Assembly (NCBI GenBank): GCA_934541115.1
Contig: CAKTDF010000013.1
Coordinates: 1-64,000, forward strand
Source of the DNA: an uncultured Eubacteriales bacterium
GTDB lineage: Bacteria; Bacillota; Clostridia; Oscillospirales; Acutalibacteraceae
Length of the DNA stretch: 64,000 bases
Direction: 5' to 3'
Numbering within the stretch: the stretch's first letter is position 1; every line of letters begins with the position of its first letter. Under the pieces are notes generated by a model that had not been told where the DNA came from, made no database searches, and saw only the letters and a list, made by a program, of their open reading frames with translations. The translations under genes and the position numbers were made by a program. Shown in pieces: positions 21,229-30,398 of the stretch.

Positions 21229-23784
21229 TTAGTCCCTGTATTCCTCCATCATGAAGGCTTCAAGAATGTCGCCCTCCTTGATATCGTTGAACTTTGCAAG
21301 ACCGATTCCGCATTCAAAACCACTGGCAACCTCTTTTACATCGTCTTTGAAACGGCGCAGAGAGGCAATCTCGTCCTCCGCAACAACAATACCGTCGCGA
21401 ACAACACGGATTTTTGCGCTCCTTGTGATCTTGCCGTCAAGAACGTAGCTGCCGGCGATCTTGCCTACCGATGAAAGATTCATGACCGTTCTGACCTCAA
21501 CTCTGCCGAGATTTACCTCGCGGAACTTCGGTGCAAGCATACCTTTCATCGCGGCTTCAATTTCTTCAATGCAGTCATAAATGACTCTGTACATTCTCAT
21601 TTCAACGCCGTCGCGCTCTGCGGTTGCCTGCGCGTTTGCGTCGGGACGAACGTTGAATCCGACGATGATTGCGTTTGACGCAGCGGCAAGCATAACGTCA
21701 GAATCGTTGATTGCGCCCACACCGCCGTGAATTACACGAACGCGAACCTCATCGTTTGAAAGCTTTTCAAGGTTCTGGCGCACAGCCTCAACGGAGCCTT
21801 GAACGTCAGCCTTGACAACAATACCAAGCTCTTTCATCTCGCCCTCTTTGAGAGAGGAGAAGAGGTTGTCAAGAGTAACCTTGTGGAATGCCTTGAACTG
21901 TTCTTCCTTTGCCTTTTGCTTTCTCTGTTCAACAAGCTCTCTTGCAAGCTTTTCATCAGATACGGCGTCAAAGGCGTCGCCGGCGTTCGGAGTTTCTGCA
22001 AGACCGGTGATCTCAACCGGAACCGAGGGTCCAGCCTCTTTGAGACGTCTGCCGTTTTCGTTGACCATTACGCGCACTCTGCCTACCGCCGTACCCGCAA
22101 CGATGGTGTCACCGGAGCGGAGAGTACCGTTCTGAACGAGCAGGGTTGCGATCGGACCGCGACCCTTGTCGAGTCTCGCCTCAATAACAACGCCCTTTGC
22201 CGCTCTGTTCGGGTTGGCTTTAAGCTCGGCAACCTCGGCAACAAGAAGAATCGATTCAAGCAGAGAGTCAATGCCCATCTGAGTTTTTGCCGAAACGGGA
22301 ACACAAATGGTATCGCCGCCCCATTCTTCCGGAACAAGGCTGTATTCTGTGAGCTGCTGCTTGATTCTTTCGGGATTCGCACCCTCTTTATCCATTTTGT
22401 TGATTGCAACAATGATCTGAACTCCGGCTGCCTTTGCGTGGTTGATTGCCTCAACGGTCTGCGGCATGATTCCGTCATCCGCCGCAACAACAAGAACGGC
22501 AATGTCGGTTGCCATTGCTCCTCTGGCTCTCATTGAAGTGAAAGCGGCGTGACCGGGAGTATCAAGGAAAGTAATCATCTGACCCGAGCATTCAACTCTG
22601 TAGGCACCTATATGCTGCGTAATTCCGCCTGCCTCGGTAGCAGTAACCGCAGTGTTGCGGATAGCGTCAAGTATAGACGTCTTTCCGTGGTCAACGTGAC
22701 CCATAACAACAACGACCGGATCTCTGGGAAGAAGATCTTCTTCCTTGTCTTCGCTGTCGTCAATAATCTGTTCCTCAATTGAAACAACGACCTGCTTTTC
22801 AACCTTTGCGCCAAGTTCGGTTGCAACGATTTCTGCCGTGTCAAAGTCAATGACCTGGTTGACGGTTGCCATTACGCCGAGGGTGAAGAGCTTTTTGATG
22901 ACCTCTGACGCAGTCATTTTGAGCATTGAAGCAAGCTCACCGACGGTAAGCTCATCGGGCACCTTGATAACAAGCTGCTTTTTGGCTCTTTCGGCAGCAA
23001 TTCTTTTGAGTCTTTCTGCCTCGGTCTCTCTCTTTGAGGAGCGCATGCCCTGCTTTCTGTATTGCTGGCTCTTTTGCTTGATTTTCTGTTTGTTCTGAGA
23101 TGAGCCCATGTCGCGCATTTTGTTTGCGGGAGCGATCTGCTCATAGCGCTCGTTGTATTTTTCAAGGTCAACGTTGCTGCTTCTTGTGTCAACGTGCCTT
23201 GTTTCGCCCTTGGTGCGCGCCTGAAAGGGCTTGTTTTTGTCCTTTTCCTTTTTCTGCGGCTGCTGGGGCATGTTCTGCTGCTTTTGCGCAGCCGTAGCCT
23301 GTGCCTTGGGTGCAGCCTTTTCTGCGGACTTTGATTTTTCTTCCTTTTTAGGCTGCGGCTTTTTGGCGTCTGACTTCGGTGCGGATTTCTTTTCCGCCGC
23401 TTCTGCCTTCTGCGGTTTTTCTGCTTTTTTTCCGGCAGATTTTGTTTCTTTCTTTTCTTCTGCCGGCGTTTGTTTCTTCTTTTCGGTCGGTGCTTTGGCT
23501 TTTTCCGGAGCAGTCTTTTCTGCTTCCGCCGCTTCCTCTGAATTTTCTGCGCCTGCCTGCTTTGCGGCTCTCTCTCTTTCGCCGGCGGCAAAATATGCGT
23601 CAAATGACTCAACCTGATGAGCCTGCGTAATTGTTTCAAAAATCAAATCCAGTTCAGCGTCCTCAAGAGCCGCCATATGCTTTTTCGGCTCGGGCGAGTT
23701 GCCGTCAAGTATGCTGAGAATTTCTTTGCTGTTTATGCCAAAATCCTTTGCAACCTCGTGAACTCTGTATTTATCTCTCGGCAT
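21229..23784 (-). CDS. infB: Translation initiation factor IF-2
   Basis: This 851-aa GTPase brings initiator tRNA to the ribosome. An N-terminal IF2_N HTH-like piece (YRVHEVAKDFGINSKEIL) is followed by a 150-residue Lys/Glu/Ala-rich linker (about 70-220). A second IF2_N (DELTVGELASMLKMTASEVI) follows. The GTPase domain has G1 GHVDHGKTS, G3 DTPGH, G4 NKMD and a G5-region SAK. Domains II, III and IV follow and end in GFECGIGL and EGDILEAFMMEEY. It begins 4 bases after ylxQ with GGAAAGG upstream. Confidence 0.97.
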   Translation of the reverse strand: MPRDKYRVHEVAKDFGINSKEILSILDGNSPEPKKHMAALEDAELDLIFETITQAHQVESFDAYFAAGERERAAKQAGAENSEEAAEAEKTAPEKAKAPTEKKKQTPAEEKKETKSAGKKAEKPQKAEAAEKKSAPKSDAKKPQPKKEEKSKSAEKAAPKAQATAAQKQQNMPQQPQKKEKDKNKPFQARTKGETRHVDTRSSNVDLEKYNERYEQIAPANKMRDMGSSQNKQKIKQKSQQYRKQGMRSSKRETEAERLKRIAAERAKKQLVIKVPDELTVGELASMLKMTASEVIKKLFTLGVMATVNQVIDFDTAEIVATELGAKVEKQVVVSIEEQIIDDSEDKEEDLLPRDPVVVVMGHVDHGKTSILDAIRNTAVTATEAGGITQHIGAYRVECSGQMITFLDTPGHAAFTSMRARGAMATDIAVLVVAADDGIMPQTVEAINHAKAAGVQIIVAINKMDKEGANPERIKQQLTEYSLVPEEWGGDTICVPVSAKTQMGIDSLLESILLVAEVAELKANPNRAAKGVVIEARLDKGRGPIATLLVQNGTLRSGDTIVAGTAVGRVRVMVNENGRRLKEAGPSVPVEITGLAETPNAGDAFDAVSDEKLARELVEQRKQKAKEEQFKAFHKVTLDNLFSSLKEGEMKELGIVVKADVQGSVEAVRQNLEKLSNDEVRVRVIHGGVGAINDSDVMLAAASNAIIVGFNVRPDANAQATAERDGVEMRMYRVIYDCIEEIEAAMKGMLAPKFREVNLGRVEVRTVMNLSSVGKIAGSYVLDGKITRSAKIRVVRDGIVVAEDEIASLRRFKDDVKEVASGFECGIGLAKFNDIKEGDILEAFMMEEYRD

Positions 23785-23788
23785 AGTA

Positions 23789-24115
23789 TCATTCCTTTCC
23801 CTTGGTATTTGTTTTAAAAAGTGTAATCAGCTTTTTTGCAAAGCCGTCATCGTTTACTGTAATTACGGCAGCCTTTGTGCCTATCGCCGCCGAAAGCTCT
23901 TTGATGTCAAAGTCGGCTTTCTCAACCGGTATGTTCTTGTTCTCATATGAACAGGCGTGTCTCATTTCTCTTTCAAGGCGTGTTGAGGCGTCTGAACAGA
24001 GAATGCAGAGCGCAGCACGGTTTTTAACAATGCTTTCAATCGCGGCGTCATGACCGGGAGCGAGCCTGCCTGCGCGGCGTGCTATCCCCAAAAGAGAGAG
24101 AATTTTATTCTTCAC
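23789..24115 (-). CDS. ylxQ: L7Ae/L30e-family RNA-binding protein YlxQ
   Basis: The 108-aa protein has the L7Ae signature: LLGIARRAGRLAPGHDAAIESI at the N-terminus, then ALCILCSDAST and the CPVE-like NIPVEKADFDIKELSAAIG. It is an RNA-binding protein of kink-turn type whose cellular role is poorly known. It starts with GTG and overlaps the ylxR end by 11 bases. Confidence 0.9.
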   Translation of the reverse strand: MKNKILSLLGIARRAGRLAPGHDAAIESIVKNRAALCILCSDASTRLEREMRHACSYENKNIPVEKADFDIKELSAAIGTKAAVITVNDDGFAKKLITLFKTNTKGKE

Positions 24116-24395
24116 TTTCTCTCATCTCCTTTTCCAGCTTATCGTATACCTCGTCCGGTATACGGCAGGAAAGGGCGCGTTCAATGCGTTTTGCTTTCCT
24201 TGCAAGAGAGAGACACTCGCTCTTTCTGCACACATACGCACCGCGACCGGCTTTTTTTCCGGTGAGGTCAAGGCTGATCTCATAATCCTCCTCGCCGTCT
24301 CCGGTCTTTGTTTTAACAACACGGACAAGCTCCTTTTTCGGCAGCATATCTCCGCAGCCGAGGCATTTTCTCATCGGAAGCTTTTTTGTGTGCAT
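24105..24395 (-). CDS. ylxR: YlxR-family RNA-binding protein (RnpM-like)
   Basis: This 96-aa protein belongs to the YlxR family, reported in B. subtilis to modulate RNase P. MRKCLGCGDMLPKKELVRVV and the GKKAGRGAYVCRKSECLSLA motif are diagnostic. The four cysteines (CLGC, CRKSEC) are all kept. It lies between nusA and ylxQ, as in nearly all Firmicutes. Confidence 0.92.
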   Translation of the reverse strand: MHTKKLPMRKCLGCGDMLPKKELVRVVKTKTGDGEEDYEISLDLTGKKAGRGAYVCRKSECLSLARKAKRIERALSCRIPDEVYDKLEKEMRESEE

Positions 24396-24413
24396 AACCT
24401 CAACTCCCTGTAA

Positions 24414-25457
24414 TTATTCCTGCGCGCTCTGCGGCTTGATGTCAATTTTCCAGCCGGTGAGTCGTGCTGCGAGGCGTACGTTCTGACCCTTGTTGCCGAT
24501 TGCAAGCGAAAGCTGATTATCCGGAACAACAACATGGCAGCTCTTGCTCTGCTCCTCGTCAATATCAACGGAAATCACCTGAGCCGGAGCAAGCGCGGCG
24601 GCAATGTATTCCTCGGGTTTTTCACTGTAACGGACAATGTCGATTTTTTCTCCGCCGAGTGAATCTATAATATTGTTGACGCGCTGTCCTCTTTGACCTA
24701 TGCAGGCACCGACTGCGTCAACATTTTCGTCCTTGCTGAAAACCGCAATTTTGGTTCTTGAGCCGGCTTCTCTTGAAACGGACATGATTTCAACCACGCC
24801 GTCATAAATTTCAGGAACTTCGGTCTCAAACAATCTTTTAACAAGACCGGGGTGTCTTCTTGAGATGCTCGCATAGCTCGTTGTTCCCTCTTCTTTGATT
24901 GAAGCGACATAAACCTTGATGAGCTGATCCGGCTTGAGATTATCGTTCGGGAGCTGATCCGCTTTCGGGAAGAACGCGTTCGCGCGTCCGATTTCTATCG
25001 TTGCGTCGCCGGTCTCCGGGTCAACCATCTGAACCTTTGCGGTAACGACCTCCTGATATCTGTTTTGAAATTCCTTTGAGGCAAGTTCTCTTTCTGCCTC
25101 TCTTATTCCCTGACGGATAACGCTCTTTGCTGTCTGGGCAACGATTCTGCCGAATTTCTTAGGTTCAAGCGGAAGCTGAATAAATGAACCTACCTGCGCG
25201 TTCTTGTCGTAGTTTCTTGCTTCTTCAAGCGTCATTTCCGCCGCAGGCTCGGTCACTTCGTCAACAACGGCAATGTTGACATAGACATTCATGGTCTGCT
25301 TTTCCGGATCAATCTCGCAGACAACGTTGTCGCGGTTGCCATACTGATTCTTTGTTGCAGAAATTATTGCAGCCTTGATTTTGTCATAAAGATAATCTGC
25401 GGAAATACCCTTTTCAGCCTCAAGAAGCTTTACAGCCTCAAAAAAATCCTTGTTCAT
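24414..25457 (-). CDS. nusA: Transcription termination/antitermination factor NusA
   Basis: This 347-aa Firmicutes-length NusA lacks the C-terminal acidic repeats of proteobacterial forms. The N-terminal domain (FFEAVKLLEAEKGISADYLY) binds RNA polymerase. An S1 domain (about 135-200) and two KH domains (around VGACIGQRGQRV and LAIGNKGQNVRLAARLTGW) bind RNA. The RBS GGAAAGG lies about 13 bases before the ATG. It is the second gene of the operon after rimP. Confidence 0.96.
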   Translation of the reverse strand: MNKDFFEAVKLLEAEKGISADYLYDKIKAAIISATKNQYGNRDNVVCEIDPEKQTMNVYVNIAVVDEVTEPAAEMTLEEARNYDKNAQVGSFIQLPLEPKKFGRIVAQTAKSVIRQGIREAERELASKEFQNRYQEVVTAKVQMVDPETGDATIEIGRANAFFPKADQLPNDNLKPDQLIKVYVASIKEEGTTSYASISRRHPGLVKRLFETEVPEIYDGVVEIMSVSREAGSRTKIAVFSKDENVDAVGACIGQRGQRVNNIIDSLGGEKIDIVRYSEKPEEYIAAALAPAQVISVDIDEEQSKSCHVVVPDNQLSLAIGNKGQNVRLAARLTGWKIDIKPQSAQE

Positions 25458-25515
25458 TTTTTATAATCGATCCTTTCCGGTTAATTTACATAGTCAGTTA
25501 TAATCAGTATTTTCC

Positions 25516-25986
25516 TTATATCTCAAAGTCGTCAAGCTTTATCCATGACGCCTCTTTTTTGAGGAGAGTCAGACCCGAACCGTCTTCGCAGCGCAAGGTA
25601 ACGGCGCCGTTTTCGTAATTTTCAAGTACGCCGAAAAACTCCCTTTTGCCGTCAACGGGGCGAATCGTTTTGAGCTTGATTTTTGCACCGATGAACTTTT
25701 GAAAATGCTCATCGCGAACAAGCTCCCTTTCAACGCCGGGCGAACTGACCTCAAGGCAGTATGCCTGTTCAATGGGGTCGCTTTCGTCAAGCGGTCCGTT
25801 AAGCTCGTGGCTCATGTCAACGCAGTCATCAATACCGACTCCGCCCTCTTTGTCAATGAATATCCGCAGGAACCAGCCCGAGCCTTCCTTTAAAAAACGG
25901 ATATCCCAAATTTCAAGCCCGAGCTTTTCTGCAATCGGCTCAGCGATTGCACGCACCGCGGCAACGGTTGAAGAATCTTTTGCCAT
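25516..25986 (-). CDS. rimP: Ribosome maturation factor RimP
   Basis: This 156-aa protein assists 30S assembly. Conserved segments are LGLEIWDIRFLKEGSGWFLR, IDKEGGVGIDDCVDMSHELN, YCLEVSSPGVERELV (the LEVSSPG signature) and a C-terminal Sm-like part. The ATG at 25986 is preceded by GGAGGTG at ideal spacing, so the upstream in-frame codons are leader. It is the first gene of the operon, behind the promoter at 26069-26097. Confidence 0.94.
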   Translation of the reverse strand: MAKDSSTVAAVRAIAEPIAEKLGLEIWDIRFLKEGSGWFLRIFIDKEGGVGIDDCVDMSHELNGPLDESDPIEQAYCLEVSSPGVERELVRDEHFQKFIGAKIKLKTIRPVDGKREFFGVLENYENGAVTLRCEDGSGLTLLKKEASWIKLDDFEI

Positions 25987-26023
25987 TTTGACACCTCCGA
26001 AAAATGAGAAATTGCATAAAAGA

Positions 26024-26046
26024 AGAGCGGACCGAAAGCCCACTCT
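26024..26046 (-). promoter_or_regulatory. Attenuator-like hairpin in the rimP leader
   Basis: The minus-strand leader folds AGAGTGGGC-TTTCG-GTCCGCTCT into a 9-bp stem directly followed by TCTTTT, which has the shape of an intrinsic terminator. It lies between the promoter and the rimP RBS. It could let the operon respond to NusA or termination efficiency (inference). Confidence 0.55.
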
Positions 26047-26068
26047 GAACGCTGAATCTACTGTAGAT

Positions 26069-26097
26069 ATAATACCACATCAATAACAAAATATCAA
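26069..26097 (-). promoter_or_regulatory. Promoter of the rimP-nusA-infB operon
   Basis: On the minus strand TTGATA (26092-26097), a 17-base spacer and TATTAT (26069-26074). It is followed by a leader of about 75 bases with the hairpin at 26024-26046. In 26098-26299 I see no other clear feature besides the fucosidase RBS. Confidence 0.65.
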
Positions 26098-26299
26098 GCC
26101 TTTTTTCAAATATTTACCTGCTGCGTCCGTATTAAAGGGCAGAGCCCGGCGTTTTATTGACAAGAAGAGTAAAAACATGGTATCTTTAGAAAGACACTGA
26201 TCAAAAACTCCGACGGTATATTTTCTTTAGAGATTTATACTTATCGGTTAATGGGTGTTTACTTAGGTACATAAAATAATTTGAAAAGGAGCTTTAAAA

Positions 26300-27760
26300 A
26301 TGTCTGAGTTCAACTGTCTTTTTTCTCCTCTTCACCCCGTTTCAAAAGATTCTCTTGACACATGGGACAAAAGCAATAACGGTGCCGAGCTTGAAAGCGC
26401 AGAGGTGGAAAGACTCATTTCAATAAAACCGAGTGAAATTCAGCTCGGGCTTCAGAGGCTTGAATATTACTCCTTTATTCATTTCGGAATGAATACCTTT
26501 ACCGGCGTTGAATGGGGCAAAGGAGCGGAAACTCCGAAAGCTTTCTGCCCCGAAAGGATCGACACCGATCAATGGGCAAGGGTACTCAAAAACTCCGGCA
26601 GCCGCGGCATAATTCTCACCGCAAAACATCATGACGGCTTCTGCCTCTTTCCGAGCAAATATACAGAGCATTCAATAAAAAACAGTCCTTATAAAAACGG
26701 TAAAGGCGACATCGTTCGCGAGCTTTCCGACAGCTGCAAAAAATACGGTCTGCTTTTCGGAATCTATCTCTCTCCGTGGGACAGGCATGAAAAAACATAC
26801 GGTACGCCTGCTTATAACGATTATTTTGTGAATCAGCTGACCGAGCTTTGCGAAAATTACGGCGATATTTTTTGCTTTTGGTTCGACGGCGCAAAAGGAA
26901 AGGACGCGCCGGACTTCACCTATGACTTTGAACGCTATTATGATGTAATACGCACTCTCCAGCCCAAGGCGGCAATCTGCAACTGCGGTCCGGATCTGCG
27001 TTGGATAGGCAACGAGGGAGGAAAAGTGCGCAAAAGCGAATGGAGCGTAATTACACAAAACACCATCGCCGTTGAAGAAGTTATGAAAAACTCTCAGCAG
27101 GGAGCCGAAGAAGCTGCGGCTCTCCAAACCTTTGACCGTTACGAAAGCGACCTTGGCTCAAGAGAGCTGCTTTCAAATCACAAGAATCTCATTTGGTCAC
27201 AGGGCGAGGCCGATGTTTCGATTCACAAAGACTGGTTCTACAGCCCCAAACCGCGCCCGCGCTCTGCACGTGAGCTTGAAAAAATCTATTTCCGTACCGT
27301 TGGCGGCAACGCACTTTTGCTGCTCAACGTTCCGCCCTCAAAAAAAGGAATCATTGAACCCTCCGATGTAAAGCTGCTTGAAGAATTCAAAAGAAGAATC
27401 GACGGTGCGTTCAAAACCGAACTTCCTTTCAGGGCAGAAACGCAAAACGGCAGAGTTCTTTCTGAAAACGAGCCGCTGAAAAAGGGAGACGGTGCAGTTT
27501 TTCTTAAGCTTTCATCGTCTCAAAAAATCAGAACGATCGTGCTCACAGAAGACACAAGCCAGAGCCAGCGCATCGAAAAATTTGACGTCTATCTGAAAAG
27601 CAAAAAGGGACTTGTCAAGGTTTACTCCGGCACCACAATAGGCAGCAAGAAAATCATACGTCTGCCTGCTGTTCTTCAAAAGAGAACCGATGAGGTTGTT
27701 GTCAGCGTTACGCAGTCAAGGAGTGCTCCCGTTTTCGGAAAGCTCTCGCTTTTCGGATAA
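26300..27760 (+). CDS. Intracellular alpha-L-fucosidase, GH29
   Basis: This 486-aa protein matches family GH29, retaining enzymes that release L-fucose from glycans. The catalytic barrel (about 45-350) has FIHFGMNTFTGVEWG, ILTAKHHDGFCLFPSKYT and IYLSPWDRHE, plus FCFWFDGAKG carrying the expected Asp nucleophile. GGNALLLLNVPP near 340 ends the barrel, and a small beta-rich domain follows (about 375-486). There is no signal peptide, so it should act in the cytoplasm on imported oligosaccharides. RBS AAAAGGAG is eight bases before the ATG. The convergent GPH symporter at 27975 is a plausible partner. Confidence 0.9.
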   Translation: MSEFNCLFSPLHPVSKDSLDTWDKSNNGAELESAEVERLISIKPSEIQLGLQRLEYYSFIHFGMNTFTGVEWGKGAETPKAFCPERIDTDQWARVLKNSGSRGIILTAKHHDGFCLFPSKYTEHSIKNSPYKNGKGDIVRELSDSCKKYGLLFGIYLSPWDRHEKTYGTPAYNDYFVNQLTELCENYGDIFCFWFDGAKGKDAPDFTYDFERYYDVIRTLQPKAAICNCGPDLRWIGNEGGKVRKSEWSVITQNTIAVEEVMKNSQQGAEEAAALQTFDRYESDLGSRELLSNHKNLIWSQGEADVSIHKDWFYSPKPRPRSARELEKIYFRTVGGNALLLLNVPPSKKGIIEPSDVKLLEEFKRRIDGAFKTELPFRAETQNGRVLSENEPLKKGDGAVFLKLSSSQKIRTIVLTEDTSQSQRIEKFDVYLKSKKGLVKVYSGTTIGSKKIIRLPAVLQKRTDEVVVSVTQSRSAPVFGKLSLFG

Positions 27761-27856
27761 GTATTTGAAAAGATTCGACTCTTTCGCAGATAAGAATTGA
27801 TTGTCACATTTTAGCGCATACAAAAAATCAAAAGTGTTTTTATAGCACTAATAAAC

Positions 27857-27912
27857 AAAGACTATATTTCATGCGAGACCTTTATTGATGAGCCTCATGA
27901 AATACAGTCTTT
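27857..27912. terminator. Repeat-family hairpin terminator (copy 1)
   Basis: AAAGACTATATTTCATG (27857-27873) pairs with CATGAAATACAGTCTTT (27896-27912) with one mismatch, followed by T residues. It sits between the convergent fucosidase and symporter genes and belongs to a four-member family in this window. Confidence 0.75.
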
Positions 27913-27974
27913 TTGCTTTTCAGTCTGCGCCGAGTGCAACAGCGCAGGCTTTTGTTATGCATAATTGCGCATTC

Positions 27975-29498
27975 TTACTCTGCGCCCTCAAGAGCTTCCA
28001 GCGCCAGCGTTTCCTTTTCAATCTGAGCGCGCTTTTCCTTGAGCTGCCGCTCAACCTCAGCCATATGCTCGCGGTCGTCATTGAGGAAGAGGATCGTTAT
28101 GAGGTATAAAACAGAACCCACAACGGGACCGAGCATAAACTGATGCCAGCGGTACTTATAAAATTTCGAGCTCTTGCTCTGCATGCGGATAAGAGCGGCA
28201 CCGTCAATTGCCTCGCCCTTTGAATCGGAAATATTGACAAAGCCCATTCTGCTGAGCATTACGCCCTTGATAAAGTTTGTTGCGGCACTTGAAAGCTTTG
28301 AAATGAAGTTTTGCATTGAAAAAACAATGCCCTCTGTTCTCTCGCCGGTTTTCAACTCAACTTCATCAATGGAATCGCTGATAAGCGAACGGTGCGCGAT
28401 ATCTTTCATTGAGATAGGTATGTTGCAGATTGCAAGCAGCACCCAAATAAGTATGAGCGCAGCGGGATTTAAGAAACGATCGTTTGAGCCGATTGCAAAA
28501 GCAGAAACGCGGCAGATGATCTGAAGAACCTCCGAGAGCACCAGAACCCGTTTCATTCCGCCGATTTTGTGAGCAAACTTGGTTGCAAAGAACATTGCAA
28601 ATGCTCCGGGAATTCCGGGAACAAGACCGTGAATAACCTGCATTGTTCCGCCGGAAAGCTCATGACCGAAGAAATTATAAACAATTCCGTCCGTTTCAAA
28701 AAAGTACTCCCACGGCAAGGTAAGCGAAAGTGAACCGAGAAATCTTGCAAGACAGATTATGAGCAACTTTTTGTTGTGTCTCAAACTTTTGAGGCTCTCG
28801 ATAACACTTATCTGCTTTTCGCCCTCATAGTGAACCTTTTCTTTCATGCGGTAAGCAAGCATCGCAATAAGCATTCCACCAAAGCCAAACACAATACCGC
28901 CGAGTGCATAAGCGTTCTTTTCAGTGAGAATTTTGTTGCCAACCAGCAGCGACCTTATCATCGGGAACGCGCCGCCGATCGTTGAGCCGAGACCTGCGCC
29001 TATGGTTACCCATTGAGACACCCTTGCCCGTTCATCAGAGCTTGGACTCGAAAGCGGAAGAAGTCCCCACATTGCAACGTCCTGAAAAGAATAGATAAGA
29101 TCAAACAGCAAATAAAGAACAAGCATGAGAACAACCGTCGTCGTTGTGCTGAGGTTGTAATCAAAGAACATGAGAGCAATAAACAGACCGGCGAGCGGCG
29201 ATGTCCAGATAACCAGCGGACGCAGCTTGTTGCCCGGTCTGAACTTGCGCGCGTCAACAAGAGTTCCGACTATGGGGTCGTTCACAGCGTCCCACAGCGT
29301 ACTTATACTTGTAATAAGTCCGGTCTTTTTCGGGTCGATTCCCAACACGGTGTTCATAAAAACAAACAGACGTGACGAAATGAAATTATAGCTTATATTC
29401 TGACCTGCAAGACCCGCGGCATATGAAAACAAACGGTTATTTGCGACCTTGGTGTTGCTTTCCTCACGCGAGAAGAAAAACTTGAATGGATTTTTCAA
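27975..29498 (-). CDS. GPH-family sugar:cation symporter
   Basis: The 507-aa protein has about 12 membrane helices and the melibiose-permease (GPH) signature: GLITSISTLWDAVNDPIVGTLVDAR, then KLRPLVIWTSP after helix 2-3. These transporters import glycosides, pentosides or hexuronides with H+ or Na+. The start is a TTG at 29498, with GGAGAGG six bases before it; an ATG farther upstream would include this site. Next to a cytoplasmic fucosidase, fucosylated or uronic oligosaccharides are possible cargo (inference). The C-terminus is a charged helix (VERQLKEKRAQIEKE). Confidence 0.88.
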   Translation of the reverse strand: MKNPFKFFFSREESNTKVANNRLFSYAAGLAGQNISYNFISSRLFVFMNTVLGIDPKKTGLITSISTLWDAVNDPIVGTLVDARKFRPGNKLRPLVIWTSPLAGLFIALMFFDYNLSTTTTVVLMLVLYLLFDLIYSFQDVAMWGLLPLSSPSSDERARVSQWVTIGAGLGSTIGGAFPMIRSLLVGNKILTEKNAYALGGIVFGFGGMLIAMLAYRMKEKVHYEGEKQISVIESLKSLRHNKKLLIICLARFLGSLSLTLPWEYFFETDGIVYNFFGHELSGGTMQVIHGLVPGIPGAFAMFFATKFAHKIGGMKRVLVLSEVLQIICRVSAFAIGSNDRFLNPAALILIWVLLAICNIPISMKDIAHRSLISDSIDEVELKTGERTEGIVFSMQNFISKLSSAATNFIKGVMLSRMGFVNISDSKGEAIDGAALIRMQSKSSKFYKYRWHQFMLGPVVGSVLYLITILFLNDDREHMAEVERQLKEKRAQIEKETLALEALEGAE

Positions 29499-29693
29499 TA
29501 TGTACCTCTCCTTTTTCTCATCTAATGTAAGATTATATATGTATATGCACAAAATTGCAAGAAGAAACACGAAAAAAATTATGAAAAGTGTTGAATAAAA
29601 TGAGGGGCAAAGAAAAAGCCGTAACTATCACCTCAGACCGACTGTCTGTCAAGGTGAAAATTACAGCTTTTATTTTTTATTGACTCGTGCGGA

Positions 29694-30224
29694 TTATTTA
29701 CCGTAGCCCGAGTAGCCCTGAGACGGCTGAGCAAAAATCTTTTCCGTGGTATCCGGCTGAGCGTCCGGGAACTGCTTTGCAGCTCTTTTTCTTGCACGTT
29801 TTGCGTTTTCAGAAAGGCGCATATCAAGAAGCTGCTGCAAAATCTTTATCGCTTCGCCCACTCCGCGGAAAAGCAGCGAAAGCAACAGTCCGGCAACCAC
29901 CGCAACCGAAAGATAAACAAAGCCGAGCGACTCCGCAAAAGCATACAAAGCAAAGCCCACGATTATTCCTAGTGCAATAATGATGATCGAAACAATGTTC
30001 AGCATATTGGCAACCGGGTTGCGGCTGGTTCTTCCTGCGGCTGTTGCCGCGTCAATGAGCGCCTCATATTCTTCATCGGTAACGATGAGCGGAACGGTCT
30101 TTTTGCCCTTGCCGCTTTTTCCTGAAAGTCCCCATGCAAGAAGATCCGCGTCTTTTTTTCTGTAATACTCTTCCTTTTGTTCGGCAGAGAGTTCTTTTAT
30201 TTTGTTTTCAACCTGTTCAAGCAT
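29694..30224 (-). CDS. Two-helix membrane protein of unknown function
   Basis: This 176-aa protein begins with a cytoplasmic Lys/Glu-rich coil (MLEQVENKIKELSAEQKEEY). Two adjacent hydrophobic helices follow (about 76-98 and 101-123). A basic helix (DMRLSENAKRARKRAAKQF) and a Gly/Tyr-rich end (QGYSGYGK) complete it. The ATG at 30224 has GAAAGGAAG upstream; an upstream ATG in frame is less well placed. It is monocistronic. No family was recognised; the helical hairpin plus charged tails could be a membrane scaffold. Confidence 0.65.
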   Translation of the reverse strand: MLEQVENKIKELSAEQKEEYYRKKDADLLAWGLSGKSGKGKKTVPLIVTDEEYEALIDAATAAGRTSRNPVANMLNIVSIIIIALGIIVGFALYAFAESLGFVYLSVAVVAGLLLSLLFRGVGEAIKILQQLLDMRLSENAKRARKRAAKQFPDAQPDTTEKIFAQPSQGYSGYGK

Positions 30225-30398
30225 TGATATCTTCCTTTCGGTAGCGGGCACTGCCGCGCCGTTATTTCAAGATTTTTTCCATACGCTTTACATTATCATA
30301 TTTTCCGCTCCCTTTCAAGAGAGAAAGAAAAAAATTAACAACCGCGTCATGAAAAAGTGAGCGAATGTGCCTTGCGGCGATGCGTTAGAGTTACACAC

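Noticed and set aside
21799..22536. 245-aa plus-strand frame
   Set aside because: It is antisense to the infB GTPase and central domains.
22914..23639. 241-aa Arg/Lys-rich frame and overlapping plus-strand frames
   Set aside because: They lie inside the Lys/Ala-rich linker of infB in other frames.
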